From an uncultured Eubacteriales bacterium (lineage in GTDB: Bacteria; Bacillota; Clostridia; Oscillospirales; Oscillospiraceae), in assembly GCA_934597725.1 (NCBI GenBank), contig CAKTSK010000018.1, positions 1-37,748 of the forward strand: a DNA stretch of 37,748 bases, in the 5' to 3' direction. Under the pieces are notes generated by a model. That model was given only the letters and a program-made list of their open reading frames with translations, did not search any database and was not told the DNA's origin. This document shows positions 8,174-15,966 of this stretch, piece by piece (the stretch's first letter is position 1; every line of letters begins with the position of its first letter). The position numbers were made by a program, and so were the translations under genes.

Positions 8174-8201
8174 AGTTAGTTAGTCAAGTAACTAACCAAC
8201 T
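8174..8201 (+). promoter_or_regulatory. Palindromic operator, probable GntR-family site
   Basis: GTTAGTTA (8175-8182) and TAACTAAC (8189-8196) are perfect inverted repeats separated by 6 nt. Symmetry extends outward, with mismatches, to AGTT...AACT across 28 bp. The site covers the predicted +1 region of the operon whose first gene is a GntR/YtrA regulator, the classic position for autorepression. Binding is inferred. Confidence 0.75.
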
Positions 8202-8219
8202 AAGAAGGGAGGTGTTCCC

Positions 8220-8588
8220 TTGCGGTTCCAGGATGAGAAACCCATCTTTCTGCGTCTGGCAGAACAGCTGGAAGACGGCATCCTCTCCGGGGCCTACCCC
8301 GAGGAAAGCCAGGTGCCATCCATCACAGAGTACGCCGCCACCTATAAAATCAATCCCGCCACCGCCCTGAAAGGGATCAACCAGTTGGTCAACGCCGGTC
8401 TTCTGTATAAGAAGCGCGGCATCGGCATGTTTGTGGCCCAGGGCGCCCGGGAAAAGCTGCGCCAGCAGCGGTCAGAAGCCTTTTACCACGATTACGTACA
8501 AACCCTGGTCCGGGAAGCCAAGGGGCTGGGCCTCACCCTGCCCCAGCTGACGGACCTGATCAAGAGAGGATTTCACGATGTCAATTAA
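8220..8588 (+). CDS. GntR family (YtrA-type) transcriptional repressor
   Basis: 122 residues, typical of the short YtrA subfamily: a winged helix (about 5-75, with SQVPSITEYAATYKINPAT as helix-turn-helix and the wing GIGMFV) plus a short C-terminal helical dimerisation arm instead of a ligand domain. The start is TTG with a strong AAGGGAGG site 8 nt upstream. It is the first gene of an operon with two ABC transporters and overlaps the next gene by 11 nt. YtrA-type proteins usually repress their own ABC operon and are released by cell-wall-active antibiotics or envelope stress; the signal here is unknown. The operator is at 8174-8201. Confidence 0.92.
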   Translation: MRFQDEKPIFLRLAEQLEDGILSGAYPEESQVPSITEYAATYKINPATALKGINQLVNAGLLYKKRGIGMFVAQGAREKLRQQRSEAFYHDYVQTLVREAKGLGLTLPQLTDLIKRGFHDVN

Positions 8589-9468
8589 CTGCCAAGGAAT
8601 CACCAAGCGTTTCGGTTCCACCTGCGCCCTGGACGGGGTCAGCCTGACGCTGGAGCCGGGCCACATCTATGGGCTGTTGGGCAACAACGGCGCTGGAAAA
8701 AGCACCCTGCTGAGCATCCTCACCGATCGCCAGCGGCCGGATGCCGGCGCCATCCTGGTGGACGGCCAGCCGGTACGCAACAACGACCACGCCCTGCAAA
8801 ACATCTTTTTGGTGGGAGAGCAGAACTTTTTCCCCGACGACATGAAGGTCCTGCGGGCCTTCCGCACCGCTGCCTGCTTCTACCCGGACTTTGAGCTGGA
8901 CCGGGCCGTGGATCTGGCGGGGCAGTTTGCCCTGCCGCTGAAGAAAAAGATCCCCGCCCTGTCCACCGGGTATTCCTCCATCTTCCGGCTGATCCTGGGT
9001 CTTTGCGTCAAAACGCCCTACGTCTTTTTTGACGAGCCGGTATTGGGGCTGGACGCCCAGCACCGGGACCTGTTTTACCGGCTGCTGGTAGAGACCTTTC
9101 TCTCCCGCCCCTGCGCCATCCTCCTGTCCACCCATCTGATCAGCGAGGTCGAAAACCTCATCGACCACACCTTCATCCTCCGGGAGGGCCGGGTCCTGCG
9201 GGACGCCCCCACCGAGGAGCTGCTGGCCGCCGCCTATACCCTGTCCGGACCGGCAGAGCAGGTGGACCAGTACCTCCGGGGCAAGGAGGTGCTGACAGCC
9301 CAGTCTCTGGGCGGGCTGAAAACCGCCGCCGTACAGGGAACGCCGGAAGAACCTCTGCCCTCCGGCCTGACCCAAAGTCCCCTGCGTCTGCAAGACTATT
9401 TCATCAGCCTGCAAGAAGCCGAAGACCGGGCCTCCGCCCGGCGAGAGGAGGTCCCCCATGCGTCTTAA
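8578..9468 (+). CDS. ABC transporter ATP-binding protein
   Basis: 296 residues. Walker A GNNGAGKST (35-43), Q-loop GEQ near 80, Walker B YVFFDEP (148-154), switch His186 in STH. The signature motif is degenerate: LSTGYSS (128-134) rather than LSGGQ, as is common in YtrB/BcrA-like exporters. The last 70 residues form a C-terminal extension seen in such proteins. The ATG overlaps the regulator gene, and the end overlaps the permease gene by 11 nt, so the three are translationally coupled. Likely energises the membrane protein at 9458-10201. Substrate unknown; export of a lipid or antimicrobial compound is the usual role of YtrA-linked systems. Confidence 0.92.
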   Translation: MSINCQGITKRFGSTCALDGVSLTLEPGHIYGLLGNNGAGKSTLLSILTDRQRPDAGAILVDGQPVRNNDHALQNIFLVGEQNFFPDDMKVLRAFRTAACFYPDFELDRAVDLAGQFALPLKKKIPALSTGYSSIFRLILGLCVKTPYVFFDEPVLGLDAQHRDLFYRLLVETFLSRPCAILLSTHLISEVENLIDHTFILREGRVLRDAPTEELLAAAYTLSGPAEQVDQYLRGKEVLTAQSLGGLKTAAVQGTPEEPLPSGLTQSPLRLQDYFISLQEAEDRASARREEVPHAS

Positions 9469-10201
9469 CCCTGCCATCCGCTGCCAGGTGCGGGACTATG
9501 CCATAGCCCACAGCGTTTTTCTCGGGGTCCACCTGATCCTCCTATTGGTCTTTGCCATCCTGGCCAGCACACTGCGCGAAACAGAGTTCTTTTACAGCGG
9601 CTACGCCACCAGCTGTTTCGGCTACCTGTTTGTCTTTGGGATCATCATGCCCCGGCAAGTGGTGCGCCTGTGCGCCCAGTTTGGGGTCAGCCGACGGACG
9701 GCCTTTCTCAGCCTGTTTCCGACCGCTACCCTTTCCATCCTGTTCCTGTCGGTAGCTGGGGAAGTTTTCCGGGGGCTGGGATGCCTGGTCACCGACTTCT
9801 CTGCCACGCCTATGGTGGTGACCGATCTGTATGCCCAGCTCTACCTGGACGGTCTGACCCGGTTTTCTCTGGGCCAACACAGCTTGTCCGTCCTCTTCCA
9901 TGTGGTGTGGATGCTCTGTCTGTTCGCGGCAGGTCTGTTCCTCACCTTCCTGTTCTGGCGGCTACGTAAGACTGGCTGTATCATTGCCGCTCTGTCGCTG
10001 GCAGCCGTTCTTCTGGGCCTTCCCTCTCTGGCCGCCTTCGCACCCAGGCTGTTTGCCCCGGTGGCCGCCCTGCTGGCCCGGGCCGCCGCCTCCCCCTGGT
10101 GGGCCATGGCCCTGGCGCTGGCGCTCACCGTCCTGTTTTCCCTGGTCGGCTGGCTGCTGATCCGTCGTACCAACATCCGCGGGGGGATGCTGAGCAAATG
10201 A
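9458..10201 (+). CDS. ABC transporter membrane subunit
   Basis: 247 residues with about six hydrophobic segments (near 18-38, 48-66, 82-105, 140-165, 172-200, 212-235) and few charged residues between them. It shows no nucleotide-binding motif. The position directly after an ATP-binding gene, with an 11-nt overlap, identifies it as the cognate membrane subunit. Sequence similarity to a named family is weak by eye, so substrate and family are left open. Confidence 0.85.
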   Translation: MRLNPAIRCQVRDYAIAHSVFLGVHLILLLVFAILASTLRETEFFYSGYATSCFGYLFVFGIIMPRQVVRLCAQFGVSRRTAFLSLFPTATLSILFLSVAGEVFRGLGCLVTDFSATPMVVTDLYAQLYLDGLTRFSLGQHSLSVLFHVVWMLCLFAAGLFLTFLFWRLRKTGCIIAALSLAAVLLGLPSLAAFAPRLFAPVAALLARAAASPWWAMALALALTVLFSLVGWLLIRRTNIRGGMLSK

Positions 10202-10244
10202 TCCCATCCCTTGAGAGAACTGCGAGAAACAAAGGAGCGTTCCC

Positions 10245-10949
10245 ATGCTGAACCTGAACCATGTGACCAAATACTACGGCAAGCACCTTGCCAACGACGA
10301 CATCAGCTTTCGGGTGGACGAGGGCCAGATCGCCATTCTCCTGGGCCCCAACGGCGCGGGAAAGTCCACCATCATCAAGTGCATCGCCGGGCTGCTCCGC
10401 TTTCAGGGGGAGATCACCATCGGCGGCTTCGGCAACAAAACCGCCGATGCCAAGCGCCTGCTGGCGTACATGCCCGAGACCCCGGCGATCTATGACATGC
10501 TCACCGTGGCCGAACATCTGGAGTTCATCCGCCGGGCTTACCGCCTGGAGGATGACGGCTACGGCGACGCGCTGCTGGAACGCTTCGAGCTGGCCGACAA
10601 GCGGGACAAGCTGGGCCGGGACCTGTCCAAGGGGATGCAGCAGAAGCTGTCCATCTGCTGCGGTCTGGTCCACCGCCCCAAGCTCCTCATTTTCGACGAG
10701 CCTATGGTGGGCCTGGACCCCCATGCCATCAAGGAACTGAAAGCCCTGTTCCGGGAGGAAAAGGAGGCCGGGGCCGCCCTGCTCATCTCCACCCACATGA
10801 TCGACAGCGTGGAGGACTATTGGGACGTGACCCATATCATGGTCAACGGGCGCTTTGCCGCCACCCAATACAACCGACCGGAGGAATTGCAGGCCCGCAG
10901 CCTGGAGGATCTGTTCTTCGCCGTCACCGAGGGAGGAGAGCCCACATGA
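10245..10949 (+). CDS. ABC transporter ATP-binding protein (second system)
   Basis: 234 residues, a compact nucleotide-binding domain. Walker A GPNGAGKST (34-42), signature LSKGMQQK (127-134), Walker B LLIFDEP (147-153), D-loop GLDP, switch His184. The Q-loop position has Glu (MPETP) instead of Gln. This is the usual pattern of partners of the large ABC_export-type membrane proteins. Preceded by AAAGGAGCG and separated by only 43 nt from the previous gene, so in the same operon. Its stop overlaps the ATG of the next gene (ATGA), so both are made in step. Confidence 0.93.
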   Translation: MLNLNHVTKYYGKHLANDDISFRVDEGQIAILLGPNGAGKSTIIKCIAGLLRFQGEITIGGFGNKTADAKRLLAYMPETPAIYDMLTVAEHLEFIRRAYRLEDDGYGDALLERFELADKRDKLGRDLSKGMQQKLSICCGLVHRPKLLIFDEPMVGLDPHAIKELKALFREEKEAGAALLISTHMIDSVEDYWDVTHIMVNGRFAATQYNRPEELQARSLEDLFFAVTEGGEPT

Positions 10950-12502
10950 GCGCCCTGACCTACCTCACCCTCACGCGGCTGAAAAACGCTGTTCGGGACC
11001 TGCTCCGCAAGCCCGGTCGCCTGATCTATGTGGTCTTTCTGCTGCTTCTCCTCCTGTTTTCCCTCCAGGGGACTCAGGAGGGTGCGGCGGCGGACGCCGT
11101 CTTCCGGGACCCCCGGGAGCTGGTGGGGCTGGCCACAGGACTGTTTCTGTTCCTGTTCCTGTTTACGGTCTGGAATGGGTTTTCCAAGGGGGGCGCGATC
11201 TTTTCCCTGTCAGACGTCAATCTGATCTTCCCCTCTCCCCTCCACCGCACCCGGGCCTTGTTCTACGCCCTGTTCCGGCAGATCAGCACCACCCTCCTGC
11301 TCGGGCTGTTCCTGTTCTACCAATATGGTTGGCTGTATCACCTGTACGGCATCTCTACGGGGACCATGGTGCTGCTGTTTCTCCACTATGTGCTGGCGGT
11401 CTTTCTGGGCGAGATCACCGCCATGACCATCTATTCCTTCACCAGCAGCCATCCCTGGGGACAGCGGCTCCTCAAGGCCGTGCTCCTGCTGGCCCTGGGG
11501 GCGCTGCTGCTCTGGGTTTTGTGGGGCGTGTGGCAGCACCCGGAAAACCGCTTGGAAGGTCTGGTGTCTGCCGGGCTGAGCCTGCCGGTTCGGCTGTTCC
11601 CGGTGGGCGGCTGGCTGGGCTGGGCCTTTTCTGCCATCCTGGGGCTGGGCAGCTGGTGGCCCGGTCTGGCCCTGTGCCTGGGGTTCTCCCTGCTGCTGCT
11701 GTTTTTGCTGACGTACTTTGAGCAGGACTGGTACGAAGACGTGCTGCGCACGGCAGAGCTGGCCCAGTCGGCCATCACCGCCCGGAAGGAAGGCTCTTTG
11801 GACGCCGTCCCCGGCAAGGTCCGGGTGGGGCACACGGGCCTGAAACGAGGCTGGGGCGCTTCCGCCTTTTACTACAAGCACCGGATCGAAAACCGTCGGA
11901 GCGGTGTTCTCCTGCTCCCCCCGGTCGCGCTGGTCTTTGCAGGCATCCTCATCGCCTTCTCCTTCTTTCTGCGGGAGGCGGGCATCCTGCCGGTGTTCTC
12001 CTTTGCCGTCTATTTGCAGCTGTTCAGCGCCGGCGCGAGCCGCATCAACCGGGAGCTGTGCAAACCCTTCCTCTATCTGGTCCCGGAGCCGCCCTTTGCC
12101 AAGCTCCTCCACTGTCTGCGGGAGCTTCTCCCCTCCGCTCTGCTGGAAGCAGTGGTGACCTTTGTCCCCGTGGGGCTGATCCTGGGGATCGGCCCGGCAG
12201 GCATCCTGATCTGCCTCTTTGCCCGGATCAGCTATGCCTTCCTCTTCCAGAGCGGCAGCCTGCTGGTGGAGCGGTTCTGGAGCGGGGCCAGCAAAGCCCT
12301 GGTGTTTTTCCTCTACTTCCTGATCCTGATCCTCCTGACCCTGCCGGGCATTCTGCTGGCTCTGGCCTTGGTCCTGGGGCTGGGTCTGCCCGGCGGCACC
12401 CTCACCGGCATGCTGGTGGCCGGGCTGGGCAACCTTCCTGTGGCCTTGCTCCTGCTCTATCTGCTGCGGAATATGCTGGAGTATGCAGAGTATACCTTCT
12501 GA
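10946..12502 (+). CDS. Putative ABC exporter membrane protein (ABC_export type)
   Basis: 518 residues with some 12 hydrophobic segments and a long hydrophilic middle part (about 255-315, after YFEQDWYEDVL). This matches the 'putative ABC exporter' family found in Clostridia beside a single ATP-binding gene. The start is taken at 10946, where ATGA overlaps the stop of the ATPase gene and GGGAGGAGAG precedes it; an upstream in-frame extension lies inside the ATPase gene and is not real. Last gene of the GntR-controlled operon; a strong hairpin terminator follows at 12523-12559. Substrate unknown. Confidence 0.88.
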   Translation: MSALTYLTLTRLKNAVRDLLRKPGRLIYVVFLLLLLLFSLQGTQEGAAADAVFRDPRELVGLATGLFLFLFLFTVWNGFSKGGAIFSLSDVNLIFPSPLHRTRALFYALFRQISTTLLLGLFLFYQYGWLYHLYGISTGTMVLLFLHYVLAVFLGEITAMTIYSFTSSHPWGQRLLKAVLLLALGALLLWVLWGVWQHPENRLEGLVSAGLSLPVRLFPVGGWLGWAFSAILGLGSWWPGLALCLGFSLLLLFLLTYFEQDWYEDVLRTAELAQSAITARKEGSLDAVPGKVRVGHTGLKRGWGASAFYYKHRIENRRSGVLLLPPVALVFAGILIAFSFFLREAGILPVFSFAVYLQLFSAGASRINRELCKPFLYLVPEPPFAKLLHCLRELLPSALLEAVVTFVPVGLILGIGPAGILICLFARISYAFLFQSGSLLVERFWSGASKALVFFLYFLILILLTLPGILLALALVLGLGLPGGTLTGMLVAGLGNLPVALLLLYLLRNMLEYAEYTF

Positions 12503-12522
12503 TTTCTTTTCTCCATGAAACG

Positions 12523-12559
12523 CCGCCCCGGTTCCTGTGTTATGCAGGAACCGGGGCGG
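12523..12559. terminator. Strong hairpin terminator
   Basis: A perfect 15-bp stem, CCGCCCCGGTTCCTG (12523-12537) with its complement (12545-12559), and a 7-nt loop; wobble and AT pairs extend it to about 19 bp. Lies between the convergent ABC operon and hemerythrin gene. The T run is short on both strands. Confidence 0.8.
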
Positions 12560-12591
12560 TGTTCTTGTATCTGGCTGTGCGCCGGCTGTTA

Positions 12592-13050
12592 TCAGCGGTC
12601 AGCCGATGGGTTCTTCATGTGATCCGGGAAATAGCTGTCCTCCGAGGCGATGAAAAACTTGCCCATGTCAGACCCGAAGAGGACAGAGATGGCCGGCGGG
12701 TTGGAGACCATGGTCTCCCGCAACTGCTTCAAAGACAGGAAACGCCCCCGAAGATACTCTACTTTGTCATCAGACTTGATCAGTCGTTCCCCCAAGGTCC
12801 GCCAGAAGTTGGCGCCAAAAATTTCAATCGACGACAGGATCAGCGCGTCGGCATCCTCCAAGCCATCGTCATAAACGCTCTGGGCAATGCGGATCAGAAA
12901 TTTCTTTTCGATCCCGGCCACAACTGACATCTCCCGCTCCCCCTTCCGATAGAGAAAACTCTGATAGATGCCGTCGCCAAAGGGTTCCCCAATGTACTGC
13001 TCATTGAGGACCGTTGCATGGACCTCCATATTCAAGGTTGCCACAAACAT
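12592..13050 (-). CDS. C-terminal half of a hemerythrin-linked protein, split off by a stop codon
   Basis: 152 residues, starting N-R-M-FVATLNMEVHATV. It is in the same frame as the hemerythrin ORF upstream and separated from it only by a TAA (13063-13065) and four codons (E-V-N-R), so the two were probably one 310-residue protein. The domain has alternating strands and helices (EPFGDGIYQSFLY, VVAGIEKKFLIRIAQSVYDD, ALILSSIEIFGANFW). It weakly recalls a CheX/CheC-like fold, but I do not firmly recognise it. An AAGAGG lies 8 nt before the ATG, so independent re-initiation after the stop is possible. Confidence 0.55.
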   Translation of the reverse strand: MFVATLNMEVHATVLNEQYIGEPFGDGIYQSFLYRKGEREMSVVAGIEKKFLIRIAQSVYDDGLEDADALILSSIEIFGANFWRTLGERLIKSDDKVEYLRGRFLSLKQLRETMVSNPPAISVLFGSDMGKFFIASEDSYFPDHMKNPSADR

Positions 13051-13062
13051 CCGGTTGACCTC

Positions 13063-13524
13063 TTACTCAATGGCGCTCTGGTTCAGTTCTCGGGCGGCAG
13101 GCCAGCACAGCACACCTTTGCCCACAATGGCCATATCCGCCGTGGAAACGTGCTCCAACAACCAGCCGATGCCCGTTCCCACAAACTCGAACACTTCATC
13201 TCGAGTACACGACCCACGCTCGATGACGGTCTCGAACCGAGCAAGGTGACCAAACTGAAATTCATCGTGCAGATATTTGTGAAAGGCATAGTCCCGGTAG
13301 CCGATCTGCCGCATGTAAGCCTCTTCCCTGGCAGCGTGCTCCAGAAAGTAGTTCTTCAGATACTTGACTCCCTCCCGGACTACAAAGATCCTCGCTTCTT
13401 CGTTCAGCCCGTCGCTTTTTTCCACCGTTTCAATGATCCGGCCAGCAATTTGAAAAAACTGCTTGTGGTCTTTGTCCAGTGTTGCCAGCCCCATAAGGTA
13501 ATGGTCATTCCATTTTACTTGCAT
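13063..13524 (-). CDS. Bacteriohemerythrin, with premature stop before a C-terminal domain
   Basis: 153 residues forming a complete hemerythrin four-helix bundle. The full diiron ligand set is visible: His20 (DKDH), His63 and Glu67 (LEHAAREEAYM), His82 and His86 (FHKYLHDEF), His125 and Asp130 (WLLEHVSTAD). Such proteins bind O2 reversibly in the cytoplasm and act in oxygen sensing or protection in anaerobes. Translation ends at TAA 13063-13065, but the frame continues open into a second domain (12592-13050). The hemerythrin part alone has normal family length and may function by itself. Strong promoter at 13643-13671. Confidence 0.85.
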   Translation of the reverse strand: MQVKWNDHYLMGLATLDKDHKQFFQIAGRIIETVEKSDGLNEEARIFVVREGVKYLKNYFLEHAAREEAYMRQIGYRDYAFHKYLHDEFQFGHLARFETVIERGSCTRDEVFEFVGTGIGWLLEHVSTADMAIVGKGVLCWPAARELNQSAIE

Positions 13525-13642
13525 ATCTGTTTCCTTCTCCTATTTCATTTCTTTAGGTTTTTCCCAGAATATCAGCAGAGACAGCACCATCATCCCTGTG
13601 GCACTGTCACGTCCTTTTCTAAAAACGATTTTCTTTTTCAGC

Positions 13643-13671
13643 ATTCTATCCAGAACCCTTGTGCTTGTCAA
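13643..13671 (-). promoter_or_regulatory. Promoter of the hemerythrin gene
   Basis: Minus-strand TTGACA (13666-13671), 17-nt spacer, TAGAAT (13643-13648), about 120 nt upstream of the hemerythrin ATG. Confidence 0.8.
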
Positions 13672-13749
13672 GAAAAACCTTTTCCCTCTCCTTGCTCCGT
13701 GCAATAGTTCCGGTATCACCCACAGACTTCTCATCTTCTCTCCAAACAG

Positions 13750-13777
13750 AAAAGGAGGCACCAAAGTGCCTCCTTTT
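13750..13777 (-). terminator. Intrinsic terminator of purC
   Basis: A perfect 12-bp stem, AAAAGGAGGCAC (13750-13761) with GTGCCTCCTTTT (13766-13777), and a 4-nt loop. On the minus strand the stem ends in TTTT shortly after the purC stop. Confidence 0.85.
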
Positions 13778-13810
13778 TCGCGTCCTTATCCTGCCGGATA
13801 ACGGTGCGGC

Positions 13811-14494
13811 TCAGATCTTTTCCAGGATCAGCTTGGCGCAGTCGATCTGGTTGGGGATGTTCCCCTTCTCGTCCCGGACCCGCCAGATGTCAGGGGTGAT
13901 CTCGTCCACCACATACATCTTGCCGTTCTCGTCATAGCCCACCTCGATCTTGAAGTCGATGAGGGTCAGACCCATGGCGGCCAGCTCCTTCTTCAGGACC
14001 TCACCCACCTTGACCAGGATGCCCAGGGCCTCGTCATACTGGCCGGGCGCCAGCAGGCCCTTCATGATGCACAGACGCTCGCTGATCAGGGGATCGCCCT
14101 GGTCGTCGTCCTTCAGGGTGACCTCGGTGTAGGGAGGGTCGAAGACGATGCCCTCCTCCAGGGTAAAGCGGCGGCACATGGAGCCGGCGGTGAAATAGCG
14201 CAGCACGAACTCCAGCTTGGGCACGGTGAGCTTCCGCACCTGCATCAGGCCCTGGTCCACGTCGGCGCCCAGATAGTGGGTGGGGATGCCGTTCTTCTCC
14301 ATGATCTCAAAGAAGTGCTTGGAGATCTTCAGGCCGATCTTCCCCTTGCCTTCCACGCTGCCGCCCACGGTGTTGGAGCCGGGGTCAAAGACGCCATTCT
14401 CGCCGGTGGCGGAGTCCTTGAAGAACAGGTTCACCACGCCGGTGGCTTCGTCCAGCATGACGGTCTTGGTCTTTCCGTTGTACAGGGTTTTCAT
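13811..14494 (-). CDS. purC: Phosphoribosylaminoimidazole-succinocarboxamide synthase (SAICAR synthase)
   Basis: 227 residues, close to the usual 235-240 for bacterial PurC. It catalyses ATP-dependent condensation of CAIR with aspartate in purine biosynthesis, in the cytoplasm. Visible family blocks: an N-terminal YNGKTKTV-type nucleotide-binding strand, KGKIGLKISKHFFEIM, TVPKLEFVLRYFTAGSMCRRF, TLIDFKIEVGYDENGK, and VVDEITPDIWRVRD (the conserved DEI/LTPD metal and substrate site). It stands alone, not in a pur operon, with its own GGGAGGA site, an extended -10 promoter (14551-14559) and a terminator (13750-13777). Confidence 0.95.
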   Translation of the reverse strand: MKTLYNGKTKTVMLDEATGVVNLFFKDSATGENGVFDPGSNTVGGSVEGKGKIGLKISKHFFEIMEKNGIPTHYLGADVDQGLMQVRKLTVPKLEFVLRYFTAGSMCRRFTLEEGIVFDPPYTEVTLKDDDQGDPLISERLCIMKGLLAPGQYDEALGILVKVGEVLKKELAAMGLTLIDFKIEVGYDENGKMYVVDEITPDIWRVRDEKGNIPNQIDCAKLILEKI

Positions 14495-14550
14495 AATTCT
14501 TGTCCTCCCGATCTAAGCATCTCGGCATTGCCAGTTTTTTTACCGTGCAT

Positions 14551-14559
14551 ATTATAGCA
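14551..14559 (-). promoter_or_regulatory. Extended -10 promoter of purC
   Basis: Minus-strand TGC followed by a perfect TATAAT (14551-14556). No good -35 hexamer is visible 17 nt upstream, which fits an extended -10 promoter. About 55 nt before the ATG. I see no purine riboswitch in the leader. Confidence 0.6.
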
Positions 14560-14708
14560 CACTCTGGCGAAAACGGGAGGTCTGCGGAGAAATTTTTTTC
14601 GGTTCCGTGTCAAATTTTTTCCCGTTTTAGGGGGGCGAGTTCAGATAGTTTTTCCCATTTCCCGGTCCAGGCCGGTCTCAGGCGGACAAACGTCTCCCGG
14701 CCCGCCGG

Positions 14709-15089
14709 TCAGAACAGGTTTTCCAGGGAAATCTGCTCCGCCCGCTGCAAAGAGGCCACCTGTTCCAGCGCTCGGCGGCTGGCAGAAAGATAGGCCGCTG
14801 TCTCCCGGGTCTCCAGGGTCCCCGCCATTTCCTGGAGCAGGACCGACAGCTCGTCGATCTCTCCGTGCAGGCGAACCACCCGCAGGCGGCTCTGGTTGGC
14901 CTGCCAGCGGGCCTGGGCCTGACGGGTCTTGGCGGCGGCCCGGTCCCAGTCTGCCGCCTGTACCGCCGCAGCCCCTTGAGAAAGGTCCTCCGCCATGGGG
15001 GCGGCCAGCCCCTGGACCCAGGCCATGTTCCACCAAAGCAGCCCCACCATCAGCCCCAGCAGGAGCACACCGGCCCAGAACTGTCTCAC
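14709..15089 (-). CDS. DUF4363 family protein
   Basis: 126 residues: an N-terminal transmembrane helix (about 5-25) then an extracytoplasmic helical region rich in Ala, Gln and Glu (30-126), the DUF4363 pattern. The start codon is GTG and overlaps the stop of the DUF421 gene (GTGA), so the pair is translationally coupled. DUF4363 and DUF421 genes are often neighbours in spore-forming Clostridia. The molecular role is not established; a membrane partner of the DUF421 protein is the simplest reading. Confidence 0.85.
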   Translation of the reverse strand: MRQFWAGVLLLGLMVGLLWWNMAWVQGLAAPMAEDLSQGAAAVQAADWDRAAAKTRQAQARWQANQSRLRVVRLHGEIDELSVLLQEMAGTLETRETAAYLSASRRALEQVASLQRAEQISLENLF

Positions 15090-15766
15090 GCCATCGCCTC
15101 CTTTGCCACAAAATAGACCTTCCCCACTTCATCCACTGTAAGCAGAAAGACCTGGCTGGGGTCCTGCACGCCCCGCCGGGCCAGCTCCTCCTTCAGCCAC
15201 CCCTCAGAGAGCTGCCGCATCTGCAAGTTCCGGTGCAGCACCCGCCCGTCGCTGATGAGCGGCAGAGGCAGCCCGGCCTCCTGGGGTTTGAGGCCCATCG
15301 CCCGGGCCGTGGGCGGCTGATCCTGGGCGTAGGGCAGGACGGAGATCCGGCCAGAGGTCTCCAGCACCGCATACTTCACCGTGGCCAGGTCGGTCACCCC
15401 AGCCATGCGCAGCTCCTCCATGAGCTCGTCCACCGTAAAGCGGTTTTTCCGCAGGGCCTGGGGCAGGATCTTCCCCTCCCGGACCACGATGCTGGGCCGG
15501 CTGCACAGCAGGGCCCGGAAGCGGATGCTCCGCACCGTCAGCCCCGAAAGGATCGCCGACAGGCTCAGCAGCGTGAGGATGGGCAGAATGCCCATCAGCA
15601 GCGGGATGCCAAAGTCCTGCATGGGAACGGCGGCCAGGTCGGCAATGAGCAGGGAGAGGACCAACTCCGTTGGCTCCAGCTCCCCCACCTGCCGTTTGCC
15701 CAGCAAGCGGATGCCCAAAATAATGAGCAGATATAAGATGATGGTCCGTATGACAGCGATGATCAT
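15086..15766 (-). CDS. DUF421 (YetF family) membrane protein
   Basis: 226 residues. Three transmembrane helices at the N-terminus (about 2-22, 34-54, 57-77) are followed by the conserved DUF421 soluble domain: SIRFRALLCSRPSIVVREGKI split over about 80-100, LRKNRFTVDELMEELR, and a second lobe with a strand-rich end (VFLLTVDEVGKVYF). Family members such as YetF and YdfS of Bacillus have been linked to spore membrane properties and resistance. ATG at 15766 has AGGGGGCAGGG upstream; the frame is open further upstream, but that part lies in the intergenic terminator and has no family similarity. Coupled to the DUF4363 gene. Confidence 0.9.
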   Translation of the reverse strand: MIIAVIRTIILYLLIILGIRLLGKRQVGELEPTELVLSLLIADLAAVPMQDFGIPLLMGILPILTLLSLSAILSGLTVRSIRFRALLCSRPSIVVREGKILPQALRKNRFTVDELMEELRMAGVTDLATVKYAVLETSGRISVLPYAQDQPPTARAMGLKPQEAGLPLPLISDGRVLHRNLQMRQLSEGWLKEELARRGVQDPSQVFLLTVDEVGKVYFVAKEAMA

Positions 15767-15861
15767 AACCCTGCCCCCTTGTCTGGTCATTTCCGTCTTA
15801 GCATACCCGGACGGGTGGGCGCTATACCTCCTTGCCGCCCCGGCAGCACACCGCAAAAAAA

Positions 15862-15898
15862 CCGGGCGCACCGTTCCGGTTGGAAACGGTGCGCCCGG
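15862..15898 (-). terminator. Intrinsic terminator of the CoA-transferase gene
   Basis: A perfect 14-bp stem, CCGGGCGCACCGTT (15862-15875) with its complement (15885-15898), and a 9-nt loop. On the minus strand it is followed by seven T. It lies 68 nt after the CoA-transferase stop. Confidence 0.92.
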
Positions 15899-15966
15899 GA
15901 AAGGACGCTCTCCTCTCAGCCTTCCTCTGTGCCGAACGGCACGGGGCACGCTGTTATGGGACGCAA

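Noticed and set aside
13540..13764. 74-codon minus-strand ORF upstream of the hemerythrin gene
   Set aside because: It contains the hemerythrin promoter and overlaps the purC terminator; no ribosome-binding site or family similarity.
14570..14628. Inverted repeat AAAACGGGA / TCCCGTTTT upstream of purC
   Set aside because: Arms are 41 nt apart with AT-rich loop and no recognised purine riboswitch core; likely chance.
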